The position numbers and the translations under genes were made by a program. Positions 48,358 to 59,835 of a DNA stretch of 64,000 nt are shown in pieces. A model generated the notes under the pieces. It worked only from the letters and a program-made list of their open reading frames with translations, was not told the DNA's origin and searched no databases. The stretch is taken from NCBI GenBank assembly GCA_016702705.1, contig JADJDM010000021.1:62001-126000 (forward strand), read 5' to 3'. Positions within the stretch are counted from its first letter, which is position 1, and each line of letters starts with the position of its first letter. The DNA comes from Bacteroidota bacterium (GTDB taxonomy: Bacteria; Bacteroidota; Bacteroidia; B-17B0; Aurantibacillaceae).

Positions 48358-51300
48358 TGGTTGAAGGTGTATACGAACAATTGATTAATCAATTAATTTC
48401 TGATGAAATTGAGAACCTTCCACATGATCAATATTATATTGAATCTGTTCCCTTAAACGAAAAGACGCTGCGCTGTTCCTTGCTCAATACTTTTCTAAAA
48501 TACTACAAACCACGTTAGGTTTATTAAAAGAAGATAAGGATTCTGCTACTAATCAAATTGAATTAGCGAATAAGTTAATTCAACTTTTGGCTTCAGAAAT
48601 TAAGAACCAAGGAATAGAAGAAAATCTTTTGCTTTCTGAGGGTAAAATTTTAAAGGCTGTATTTTCAAAAATAAATTCGCCATATGCAGATTTAGAAAAG
48701 CACGTTGCATCGTTATTACCTTCAACTGGACTTAGACAATCAGAATTATTTACTGGAAATAAAAGCGGTGTTTCATTAGAAAGTGAAATACGAAAGGAAA
48801 TTGAATCTGCTGATGAAATACAATGGATTGTCTCTTTCATTAGATTTTCTGGACTACGAATTTTTTTACAAGCGTTACAAGAGTTTACTAAAAAAGGTAA
48901 GAAAATTAAAATTATTACAACCACATACATGGGAGCTACAGAGCCTAAAGCAATTGAGGAATTAGCGAAATTACCCAACACAGAAATAAAAATATCCTAT
49001 AATACAAAACAAGAACGTGTTCATGCGAAAGCATATTTATTCTTGAGAAATACGAACTTTAATACTGGTTACATCGGTTCTTCTAATATATCTCGTACAG
49101 CCTTAACTAGCGGACTTGAATGGAACTTAAAGATTACTACTCAAGAAATTCCACATGTCATTGATAAGTTTCAAAAAACTTTTGACACCTATTGGAATGA
49201 CTCTGAGTTTGAATTATATGATATAAACATCCACAAAGACAAACTGCGTGAAGCCATTGATGAGGAAAAATATTCTAAATCAGAAAATAATTTTTCAAGT
49301 TTTTCGATATTACTCCGCACAATTTCCAAAAAAGAAATTCTTGAGCGCTTATTGTCAGAAAGAGCTAAAGGGAATTTTAGAAATTTAGTAATTGCAGCCA
49401 CTGGAACAGGGAAAACAGTAATTTCTGCGTTTGACTTTAAGCAGTTTTATGCTCAAAATCCTAATGCAAAATTTCTGTTTGTTGCGCATCGTGAAGAGAT
49501 AATAAAACAGGCTCTTCATACTTATCGTCATATTTTAAAGGATCAAAACTTTGGATCTTTGTGGTTCAGTGGGCACGAACCTACAAACCACAATCATATT
49601 TTTGCTTCGGTACAAACTATTGCTAATAGGCTTAGTCAGTTGAATCTAAAAGCTGATTTTTATGATTATATTGTTATTGATGAAGTACATCACATTCCTG
49701 CAAAAAGCTATAGGCCGATACTAAGTTATTTTACTCCTAAAATTTTACTTGGTTTAACCGCCACTCCTGAACGAATGGATGGCGAAGATATTTTGTTAGA
49801 CTTTGGCAATAGTATTTCAGCTGAAATAAGATTACCTGAAGCAATGAATCGGAAATTATTATGCCCTTTCAGTATTTTGGAATCTCAGACTCTATTGATT
49901 TATCAAATGTAAGTTGGCGCAAAGGGAGATATGATGTTACCGAATTAGAAAAGATTTATTCAGAGGATGATAGACGCGTCATTGACATCTTACATAATTG
50001 CGAAAGATATCTTTCTAATTTAAATGAAGTTTGTGCCATTGGTTTTGTGTTTCCAAAAGCACGCTCAATTTATGGCAAAGAAGTTTTTTAGTGAAAGGTT
50101 TAAAAGCAGCTGATTTAACAAGTGATAATTCAAACGATCGGGTTTCTCTACTAAATAAACTAAAAGAAAAGAAATAAATTATCTATTTGTTGTAGACATG
50201 TTTAACGAAGGTGTAGATATACCACAAATTGACACCGTTTTATTTTTAAGGCCTACAGATAGTTTAACTATATTTCTTCAGCAGATGGGGCGAGGGCTTC
50301 GTTTACATGAAGGCAAGGATTGTTTGACCATACTTGATTTTGTTGGCAATTCAAATCCTGAATATGATTTTGAACATAAATTCAGAGCAATGATTGGAAA
50401 ACACATATTGCTGTGAAGGATGAAATTGAAACAGACTTTCCACATTTACCTTTAGGCTGTTCTATTGTTTTAGAAAGAAGAGCAAAAGAAATAATAATAG
50501 CAAACATAAAAAAGGCAACGAGTTCAGGCTTAAGAAAACTAGTTAAGAAAATTCAAAACTTTAATAATAGTTATACATTACCCTTAAACTTAGCTAACCT
50601 ATTAAAATTTGAAAGTTTAGATTTAGTAAACGTATACAAGTCCAAGAACACCTGGGATTATTTATTAAGAGAGGCTGGCATAAAGAAAGATTTTATTACA
50701 ACTGGTTTTGAGATTCAAATCGGCAGGATGCTTGGAACAACTTGGCTGTCCACAGATAGTTTATCGTATTTCGAAAAAAGTTTCTGCATTTTTAAAAAAT
50801 GAAACCAATTTTGATTTTAAAAGTTCAGAAAACCAAATTTTCATATTGATGTTGTTTTACGACATCTTTCAAGATTCACCTAATAAAATTGGGTATTCAA
50901 ATGCAATTGATGGAATTAAAGATGTGTTCAAAAATAAAACTCTGAAAGAAGAAGTGCTAAATTATTTGGACATTAGAATTAATCAATGTGAGTGTATTGA
51001 AAAAAACAATGTTTTGAATCTCGTGTTTCCTTTAAAAGTGCATGGTCGATTTACCAGGAGTCAAATTTTTGTAGCCTTACAACTTAGTACAGAAAAAAAT
51101 AAATCTTCTAACCGAGAAGGTGTTGCGTTAAATAATGCCTTGAAAACGGAAGCCCTCTTTGTTACATTAGATAAGTCAGAAGGTGATTATTCTCCTACTA
51201 CCATGTATGAGGATTATGCTATTACACAAAATTTGTTTCACTGGCAAAGTCAAAATTCAGCAAAACCTGATTCACCAAAAGGACTTTCCTATATCAATCA

Positions 51301-51502
51301 CTTAAAAAATGGTAAAACAATCTTACTATTTGTTAGAGAAAAAAACGTTGATGAAAATGGCTTAACTATGGCTTATGTTTATTTAGGCCCAGCTAAATAC
51401 GTTTCACATGAAGGAAGTCAACCAATGAGTATTAAATGGCTTTTAGAAGAAGCAATTCCACCGGCATTATTTAATGAATCTAGAAAATTAGCAGTAGGAT
51501 AA
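48357..51502 (+). CDS. PLD-nuclease / SF2 helicase / DUF3427 fusion, multiple frameshifts
   Basis: ATG 48357 overlaps the Nudix stop. After an N-terminal helical region it has a PLD-like nuclease half (ERVHAKAYLFLRNT, an HxK motif, followed by YIGSSNISRTAL), then a helicase: motif I AATGTGKTVIS, DEVH box IVIDEVHHIP, motif III LGLTATPERMDG, and motif VI QQMGRGLRLHEGKD. The C-terminal DUF3427 part has LFHWQSQNSAKPD...GLSYINHLKNGK...LLFVREK. The reading frame changes near 48480, 49890, 50090, 50180, 50410 and 50770. Each piece continues the same protein, for about 1,040 residues. Such PLD-helicase-DUF3427 proteins are found in restriction-like islands. Cleavage of foreign DNA is inferred. Confidence 0.85.
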
Positions 51503-51508
51503 AATAAA

Positions 51509-52540
51509 ATGAAACTACCAAACGATAAAAATGTACCAATAAATTTATTAAGTGCTTGTTTTAATAACACAAGTGCAACTTATAAATTCTATTGGTTTTT
51601 ATCGATTTTAGAGTCGGTTGAAGAAGGTCAAGTGCAAATCGAAAAAAGATCGCTATTTGCCCGAATGATTTCGTTAAGTTGGTACACTGTTAATTATTTC
51701 CATGTTTCGTTTGGTAAGCAAGATAATATTCAGCAAGCAATTGAAGACATCAAAACTTGGGAATCAATTGAAATTGATTTTTCACAAAAGATTATTCTTG
51801 AGAAATTATTAAATACTAGCGATAGACGAACAATTTCAGCGCTAAAGCATTTTGATTTAAATGTTCCTCACAAATTCTTAAGTCCTTGGTTAGGACCTGG
51901 TACATCTTCTAATATTTACGAAAAATCTCAAGAAAAAACAAGTTCTGCTCCCTACTCTCTTTACAAAGATCACATCATTGTTCAAGCGGATTGGTTAGAA
52001 TACTTTAAGAGTAACATGGGAGTTTTAAAGTCATTTTGCTATTGGCATTTAGCCTTATACCTTCAAGCAAGAAATCCGAATGTTCCAGATATTCCTTCTA
52101 AATTACAAAGGCCAATTTCCCGTGGTAGTTTAGTTAATCATAAACGTAACTTTTGGGATTTGATCATTACAGAACTTGGACCAGTAACTTGTATTTATAC
52201 TGGTAAAAAATTGGGGATAGATGAATATGCTGTAGAGCATTTTGTTCCCTTTCAATTTGTGGCACATGATTTAATGTGGAATCTAATTCCTGCCGACTCT
52301 ACTTTTAATTCCAAAAAGGGAGATAAACTGCCTAACTTTGATAAATACTTTGATTCTTTTTTTGAGATTCAGAAAGAGGGCTTAAAAGTGATTAAAACAA
52401 TTGCACCTAAAAATAGATTTTTGCAAGAATACCTTACAATTTTCCCAGATTTCAAAATTGATAAATTAAAGTATGAAGAAACAATTAGGCCAATGTTAAC
52501 CATAGCACATAATAACGGTTTCCAATATTTAAAACTTTAG
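51509..52540 (+). CDS. HNH endonuclease
   Basis: 343 residues, intact. The HNH core is VEHFVPFQFVAHDLMWNLIP followed by ADSTFNSKKGDKLP, with His 244, Asn 258 and Asn 267, preceded by CIYTGKKLGIDEYA. The N-terminal 200 residues are helical with no known domain. It starts 6 nt after the helicase, giving a three-gene operon with Nudix and PLD-helicase. The protein would cut DNA; how it is licensed is unknown. Confidence 0.85.
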   Translation: MKLPNDKNVPINLLSACFNNTSATYKFYWFLSILESVEEGQVQIEKRSLFARMISLSWYTVNYFHVSFGKQDNIQQAIEDIKTWESIEIDFSQKIILEKLLNTSDRRTISALKHFDLNVPHKFLSPWLGPGTSSNIYEKSQEKTSSAPYSLYKDHIIVQADWLEYFKSNMGVLKSFCYWHLALYLQARNPNVPDIPSKLQRPISRGSLVNHKRNFWDLIITELGPVTCIYTGKKLGIDEYAVEHFVPFQFVAHDLMWNLIPADSTFNSKKGDKLPNFDKYFDSFFEIQKEGLKVIKTIAPKNRFLQEYLTIFPDFKIDKLKYEETIRPMLTIAHNNGFQYLKL

Positions 52541-52615
52541 ATTTTTAAAATAAATAACTATATTTATATGTCCGCCAAAGTTCCTGAATTATAAATAAAT
52601 CACTTTAAAAATCTA

Positions 52616-52891
52616 ATGAGCGTCTTAATAATTCCATGCTATATAAAATCAAAGTGGTACATTGACAACCTCAATCGCTTATTACTGGGCGTCTCGCTTT
52701 TAATTAAAACATTAAATCATTATAATATCAAAATTCACGAGTTTGAGAAACATTATACTCTAAAAATATATGGCGAAAAACTCAATATATTAGGCGGAAA
52801 GTGTAAAATTGATTTAAATCTTCATGAAGCACTTTCGGGTGCAATGGCATGTGCAAAATTATTTTATTTGGATCATACAAAAAGAAATTAA
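52616..52891 (+). CDS. Small protein of unknown function
   Basis: 91 residues (MSVLIIPCYIKSKWYIDNLN), helical with a short beta hairpin (YTLKIYGEKLNILGGKCKI). It lies between the HNH gene and the Wadjet operon, 17 nt before jetA. No family recognised. Confidence 0.45.
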   Translation: MSVLIIPCYIKSKWYIDNLNRLLLGVSLLIKTLNHYNIKIHEFEKHYTLKIYGEKLNILGGKCKIDLNLHEALSGAMACAKLFYLDHTKRN

Positions 52892-52908
52892 AATAACTGG
52901 CTAAGTAA

Positions 52909-54098
52909 ATGTTAAACTTTCAATCCATAAAAGAATTCATTGATGCCTTTTGGCGTGAGAGTCAACTTATGGTTGAGCTTTTCGATAAACGTAACTTACG
53001 GGTTCGGTATGATGATGCATTGCAGTTGGTGGGTGAGAAAGAGGAAAGTTTAGAGTTTTTAATTCAACGATCTGTAATTATTAAAAATGGTGAATTTATA
53101 GAATTAGATTCTCGCTATTTAGAATTTTTTGAGGATATTTTAGATGTAAATTCGAAATCAATATTTCCTATATACAAGAAAATATTGAAAATATTAAAGC
53201 AAATATTAATTTCTATCTTGATGAAAGTAATAAATCCAGGCAGTTCCAATATTTGCGTAAAGTGAAATCTGATATTAGAAAAATAGGCCGCACTATTATT
53301 CGAAATGTAATTGATTTAGGGAGAAATATTGAGGAAATTTACAAAACAGAACCTACTTATAAGATTAAAATAAACAAATTAGAACGTTTAGATTCTAAAG
53401 GCGCTGATATCTCCAAGCTTATATCTGTAACCCACAACCTTGTGTTTGAAAATCAACCTTTATTCTTTAAGGTTGCAATGGATGAAGAGTTAAGCCGTAT
53501 CAGACATGAACTAAGGATAAATTTAAATGATGGAAGACATAACCTTATTGATATCCAAAAGCAGGTTATTGAATACCTTAATCAGAGCAAGAAACATGAT
53601 CAATTTATTAGAAAACTTCAAAGGGTAAAACATTTAAAGGATCAATTCGAACTTAAAACAAAAAGTAATATTATCGAAGTGCTTAATGGTTTAAATCCCG
53701 TTACTTTCGAAATTAACCCAAGTTACCCATTAAAGCTCTCTCTTGAAATGCTTGAGTCAGATCAAGCAATTGAATTAATTAGGAAAGTGCGTTCAAAGCA
53801 AGTAGTAGTTAAGAAGATAACATTACCAGCCGCTGCACCTTTTTCTGATGACTTTAATTCTGAGGAAAAGGAAACCGAAATAATAATTGATTTAGAGTCT
53901 CTAAAAAATAGTTTTACAGCATCAGGAAGGGATCTTTTTGACTTTGTTATGCAATATGATTACCCTAAAGAGATTGATTTTGGTCAAAAGGTGACGATTT
54001 ATTGCCAACTTATTTCCCTCTATCCAGATGTAATGGATGTAACTGATAGATATTTACTAATTGACGATTTAGAATACGTGATTGTTAATCCAAAATAG
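52909..54098 (+). CDS. Wadjet JetA-like (MksF/kleisin-type) subunit, one frameshift
   Basis: About 395 residues, rebuilt from two frames that overlap near 53180-53260 (first: MLNFQSIKEFIDAFWRESQL; second: RKVKSDIRKIGRTIIRNVID to the stop at 54098). Largely helical with a winged-helix-like C-terminus. The identification rests on gene order (JetA-B-C-D) and size; no catalytic motif is expected. The kleisin bridges the SMC heads. Confidence 0.6.
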
Positions 54099-54105
54099 AA
54101 ACAAA

Positions 54106-54667
54106 ATGAGCAATTTACCAATACATACAGTGAAAATATTTGAAACTCTTGGGAAGGGAGGGTTTATAAGTTCCAACAGCAGTAAATCAGACACGTGAGC
54201 TTGATATGATATTATAGATACAAATTTTGAAACTCTATTAGATTATTTTGATGCAATAAATTTTAAACTTGAAAGAGGAAATGAATATTTCTATTTTCCA
54301 AGAAATGAAACTAAGGTGGAAGTTGAACGTAAATTGGATAGTGCTTATAAAGTGGATAGATATTTATGATTTTTTCAAAGCTGTCAACCCTTCCTTTGGT
54401 CCTGGAGCTAAATTATCTCCATCACATATTGCTGAGCAATGTAAGGTCAATTCCGAGTTAAAAATGAAGCTTGAAAGTATGCGCAAGCTAACCGGAGAAG
54501 ATAACATTGTAGCTCGTATTAAGAAATTGATTGAAATTTTAAGAAAGGATGAATTTGTTGAACTTGAGAGTGAGTTATTAGATAATTGGAAAGTACTTTC
54601 TTCTATACATTACATAGAGAACTTTATATCACTAATTAATATACCGGAAGAAAATGAGGCATCTTAA
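54106..54667 (+). CDS. Wadjet JetB-like (MksE, DUF4194-type) subunit, frame interrupted
   Basis: About 185 residues read from ATG 54106. The frame has stops near 54195 and changes near 54200 and 54350, but pieces join: YDIIDTNFETLLDYFDAINF, RGNEYFYFPRNETKVEVERK, then KWIDIYDFFKAVNPSFGPGA through the stop at 54667. Small acidic winged-helix protein between JetA and JetC, as in Wadjet. Its stop overlaps the JetC start. Confidence 0.55.
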
Positions 54668-57600
54668 TAAAATAATATTTATAAATAGCGCCACTATTCA
54701 GTATCAAGAAATTTCTATTGATGGCAATGTGCATTTCATAGGTACTCAAGGTGCTGGAAAGAGCACCGTTTTACGAGCTATCCTTTTTTTCTATAACGCA
54801 GACATTAATAAATTAGGTATTCCAAAAGAAAAACAAGGATTTACAGATTATTATTTTGCCAACTCGAATAGTTACATTGTTTATGAAGTTTTGAGGGAAA
54901 GTGGTCCGTTTTGCATATTAGCTTATAAGCAATCAGGAAGAGTTGCATATCGATTTATAGATTCTCACTATGATGTTAATTATTTTATTACAGATAATAA
55001 CGCCGTAGAGGGTTGGGATAAAGTGAGGATGAAATTGGATGAATTGGGGATCGATTTTTCAAAAAAGATTGGAAGATATGAAGAGTACAGGAATATTATT
55101 TATGGTAACAATGAAGGAAAATCGGAATTTAAAAAATATGCTCTTTTAGAAAGTAAGCTTTATCAAAATATTCCCCGTACAATTCAAAATGTATTTTTAA
55201 ACACGAAGTTGGACGCAGAGTTCATAAAGAAGACAATTATAGATTCTATTATGGAGGAAAATGTCCCAATCGATCTTGGTATTTACCGCCACCATTTGCA
55301 AGAATTTGAAAATGAATATAAAGATATTGAAACCTACAAAACTAAGAAATCACAAGAAAGGCAGAACGAATAATTGAATATCATAATCATATTTCTAAAG
55401 CAATAGCTGACAAAAAAGAAAGCTATAGCTTGTTAATAGCGGCTGTAGATATTGAGCAGAAGAGAAAGCCACTTTTAATGAACAAGAGTGAGAAACTTAC
55501 TGCTCTTCACCTTACTGAAAGCGACAATTTAAGGGATATTGAAAAAAATCACAATGGATTAATAGAAAGATTGAATCAAGAAAAAGGGGGCTGGCAATCG
55601 AAATTGGAATCAGCGGAGGGCAAGGAGAAGAAGTACATAAATTTGAATATTCAAAAAATTATAGAAAGGGTAAGTGAAGAAGGAATATTGATTTCTAAAA
55701 AGACAACCTTATTCAAGAACAAAATACTATAACTACAGCCTATAAAGACATAGAGCAGAAATTCAAATTACTAACCGATCAACTTGAAAATGAATTCAAG
55801 CAATTCGAGAACCTTCAAGGCGAGAAAAAGAATACATTAAAGCAAGTTTTCGGAACGCAAAAGGATAATATTAATCAAACATTTGAGCAAGTTGAGAAGG
55901 AGATTACTAATCAACATAAAATAAAAAAGGAGGAGGCCGAAAACAATTATAACAAGGAGCACCAACTGGTTATTGATTTAGAGAAGAAGCTAATTAAGGT
56001 TGATTCAACTAGATTGTATGAATCTGAAATTAACCTCTTAAAAAATTCATTAAGAGAAAATGATAAATTAGTTTCGGAAAACGATTCGCAAATAAAGGAA
56101 GTTAGAGAAGCTGGAAAAATTGGGATAACAAAGATCTAGAGCACGAATTAGAAATGATTGAAAAAACCATGAGGTTAACTTTGACAAACTTAAAGACCTC
56201 TTAAGAGCACAGAGGGGCAACTTAATCAACTTAACGATTGGTTAAATAATAATAATAACACATTGTTTGGGTTTTTAAATGAAAAGTATCCTGGTTGGGA
56301 AAATTCTCTTGGAAAAGTCTGTAACGAAGATGTCCTATTTAACTCAAATCTTTCTCCTGAATTAATTGAAAAAAGCGAATTGCTTTTTGGTTTGAAAATT
56401 GACCTTTCAGAATTAGAAACAAAAGTGAAAACTCTTGATGGTTATGAGAAGAAGAAAAGTGATTTAGAAATTCAAATACAGTCAATACGAAAAAGAATAG
56501 AACAACTTGAAATCGATAAACTTGCTGATATTGAAAAGGTGAGGAAGCGTTTATTACCTAAGATTCGAGAGCATTCGGATATTATACAACAATTAGCTTA
56601 CTCATCGCAACAAGCGAAAATTAAATTAGAGCAGCTTCAACTTGATTTAAATGAATTAGAGAAAAGGGGCTTATTAGAAAAACAAAGGGCAATTGAGGAA
56701 ATTAATTCACAAATTTCCAAAGTAAAAGCTGAATTACAAAAATCTCTTGATGAAAAAGTTAAAATAAATAGAGAGTTTGAAGAACAAATAAATTTAAAGC
56801 GTGTTGAAAGAAATGATAAAATAAAAGTGCTAGGCAATCAACTTGAAAATGATTTACGAAATATTGATGTTGTAATAAGTGAAAATAAAGTAATTGTTAA
56901 CACTCGAAAAATTGAGATAAACGAAAGGAAACATGCTGAATTACAAGGAAAAGGTTTAGACACTAAAAGACTTCAAGAAATTGAAAAAGAAGTAGAGACA
57001 ATTTCTGTAGAAATAATCTTCATCAGTCAAAATAAAAAATTGGTAATTGAATATGAAATTGACCTGGAACAATATTTAAATAGAATAGAAGAATTTAAGG
57101 CTAATATATCTTTGAAAGAAGAAGAAAAGAAAAATGAGGTTGAGAAATTTATTAAACAAAAAGGAACATTAATAGTTCAAATAACTAAAATTAAGGAAGA
57201 GTTACAAGGCATTGCTAATGCCCTTGAAGAGATTGAAAAACAATTAAAACACTATAATGAATTCACAAATTTAAAAGAGTATGAAGATTTAAAAAAGTGA
57301 TCATAATTCAAAAGTAGAATCAATCAACCTCCAAAGTATCTCTGATTATATAGCAAGAATTCGTGAGGCTCATTATAGCATTATTGAAACAACATTTATT
57401 AACCTCATTGGTTAACGACCACTCGAGTAAATTCTCATTGCACAATATTTTCAGCTTTAAAACAGGCGTTATAGAGCCTACTGAATACCTTGATTTTGCT
57501 GTCACTTTAAAAGAGTTTATTGACGAAAATAAAATTTCCGAGTTTGAGAGACGAGTGAATAAAAGGTATGTTGAGATAATTAATTTAGTTGACAAAGAAG

Positions 57601-58289
57601 TAACTGAACTTACGGAAAAGGAAGGGGATATTCAGCAAGTTATTTCAAAAATCAATAAAGATTTCCAAGAAAAACTTTGTTGGGGCTATTTCTGTAATTG
57701 AAATGCGAATTGAGGATAGTTCAAATAGAATAGTTGATATTTTCAAGCGCATAAAATCGTTCAATTTGGATGGGCAAATTAGCAATTTTAGCAGCGGCCC
57801 AAATTTGTTTACTAATGATGTAGATGAAAAAAGAATTAACGATGCAATCGGATTATTAGCAGCCCTTGTAAAAGAAATTAAGGAGTCTAAGAACACCACA
57901 ATAAATATTTCTGATTCATTTGAGTTGAAATTTCGGATTGTAGAAAATCAAAATGATAGTGGTTGGGTTGAAAAACTATCGAATATTGTATCTGAAGGAC
58001 TGATATATTGGTAAAGGCAATGATAAATATAATGTTACTGAATGTATTTAAAGAAAACGCCTCTAGAAAACTTAAAGATTTTAAACTTCATTGTGTGATG
58101 GATGAAATTGGAAGATTACATCCAAGTAATGTTCGAGGCATCTTAAATTTTGCTACTGCACGGAATATACTTCTCATTAATGGCTCACCAATTGAACATG
58201 ATGCCTTAGCTTATAAGCATATTTATGAATTAAGAAAAGATCAGGATAAGTTTACTAGAGTAAAACGTTTAATTTCATCTAAAAAATGA
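54654..58289 (+). CDS. Wadjet JetC-like SMC ATPase, multiple frameshifts
   Basis: ATG 54654 lies inside jetB. Walker A is IGTQGAGKSTVLRAI (residues about 29-43), followed by SMC-type head strands. A long charged coiled coil fills the middle (KKSDLEIQIQSIRKRIEQLE and similar). The C-terminal head has LHCVMDEIGRLHPSNVRGIL with the Walker B Asp-Glu. Frame breaks near 55370, 55700, 56140-56260, 57300-57360, 57670-57700 and 58000 are all followed by coherent coding. Total about 1,210 residues. The complex extrudes plasmid loops; JetD then cuts. ATGA overlap with jetD (58286). Confidence 0.8.
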
Positions 58290-59137
58290 CGCTTCCCCTT
58301 CACATAGCAAAAAAACTCCAGGCTCTTAAAGAAACAAATAGCATCTCTGCTAGTTTGTTTAATAAAGCATTTACAGATAGTTTTATTGCCGACGGAATTC
58401 TGATTAGACAATCTTTAGGTAGAACGAAGTATAAATTAGTGTTGAAGGATTCAAAACTCCTTGATGTATATCTCAAAAACAAATACGGCGTAAGTGATCT
58501 ATCAAATTATATTGAAGTTTTAGAAAAAGAAAACATAGAAGGTCACGAGGCGGTTGTTATCTCTTCTGATTCAAAAATTAAAAAAATTCGGACTTTTAAA
58601 GGATTCTTAATAAATAGCTATGACAAAATTGAGTGCTCATTAAACGGTGAACCATTTATATGTTATCCACAAGCAGGTAGCTTTGCGTTTATTTACGATT
58701 TTGAACATTTTAATATCCCGTCAGATATAATTGTTATTGGTATTGAGAACTCAGAGAACTTTAGGCTTATAAATAGGCAAAAACACCTTTTTAATGGCAT
58801 GAAACCATTATTCGTAAGTCGCTATCCCCAAGGTGGAGATTTGGTCAAATGGCTCCTTAGAATCAATAATCCATATATTCATTTTGGGGATTTCGATTTT
58901 GCTGGTATCAGTATTTACCTCACTGAATATAAAAAGCACTTAAAGGATCGGGCATCGTTTTTAGTACCAACAGATATTCAGGATTTAATAAAGCAATATG
59001 GTAGTCGTAAATTATACAATCAACAGCAACATTTAAAAGAATCAATATTAATAAATGGCGACCTACAGGTGATCAATTTAATTAATGCAATAGACTCTGA
59101 AAAAAAAGGATTAGAGCAACAAGTGTTAATAAAGTAG
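58286..59137 (+). CDS. Wadjet JetD-like TOPRIM nuclease
   Basis: 283 residues, intact, starting at the ATGA overlap with JetC. The TOPRIM site is visible: Glu 154 in VIGIENSENF, then Asp 202 and Asp 204 in HFGDFDFAGISIYLTEYKKH, with YPQGGDLVKWLL in between. N-terminal winged helix (residues about 5-60). JetD is the endonuclease that cuts circular plasmid DNA trapped by the SMC. The JetD motif set is the strongest evidence that the four genes form a Wadjet system. Confidence 0.88.
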   Translation: MTLPLHIAKKLQALKETNSISASLFNKAFTDSFIADGILIRQSLGRTKYKLVLKDSKLLDVYLKNKYGVSDLSNYIEVLEKENIEGHEAVVISSDSKIKKIRTFKGFLINSYDKIECSLNGEPFICYPQAGSFAFIYDFEHFNIPSDIIVIGIENSENFRLINRQKHLFNGMKPLFVSRYPQGGDLVKWLLRINNPYIHFGDFDFAGISIYLTEYKKHLKDRASFLVPTDIQDLIKQYGSRKLYNQQQHLKESILINGDLQVINLINAIDSEKKGLEQQVLIK

Positions 59138-59835
59138 ACTGAAGGCATTTTAATATGCACCTAGTTGGCAAGTTTAATTTATCAACTATCCTGCACTATT
59201 AAATAAGCTGGATTTAACAATCGCTTTTTAAGGGGGCTAAATTGATAGGATTGTTTCCCGATAGAATACTTAACAACTTTCCATCTTGTAAGTCTTTTTG
59301 AATTTCATCCATCGGTTTACCTGTTAGCTTGCCTCTCTTAAATAAATTCCCTCGATTTAAATTATGAAATCACCAACCACAAAAACGAGAAGAATTTCAT
59401 GAATAACTTAAAATGACTCGAATCAAAATGCAGAAATTAAGAAAGCATTGGGAAGCTGTTTATAAGAAATATAGCGCATAGAAAACCAGATTTATATGCT
59501 ATTTTATATACACTCTTTTAAAAAGATTTTACTATATTAGCTTGATTTATGTTTTTACTAAACCTGATAGAATCTTGCAAAATTGTATGAGAAAATTTGA
59601 TATTATAAGTAAATTATCGGCAACCTTAGGGCGACCGTGCATCTTCAGACAGATAAAAAATGAAACAGAACTGTAATTTTTTCGTGCAAGCCGTGTTTGC
59701 AATCCTTCACAAAAACAAAAGAGAAGCAATGCAATCACAAGCCAACGCAAGTTGCTTAACATTGCTTTTGCCTCAACGCCTTGCCAAATCACCAACCTAA
59801 AGACAATTATTCAATTTCATAATTAATTAGATAAA
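59138..59835. other. Spacer between the Wadjet operon and the nuclease-RecQ gene
   Basis: About 700 bp with no convincing gene on either strand. Holds several GC-richer blocks near 59625-59790 (GGCAACCTTAGGGCGACCG, CAAGCCGTGTTTGC) and probably the promoter of the next gene. Confidence 0.4.

Noticed and set aside
59547..59795. Minus-strand 82-residue frame in the spacer after jetD
   Set aside because: It shows no recognisable motif, has no neighbour that would co-express it, and is within the range expected by chance.
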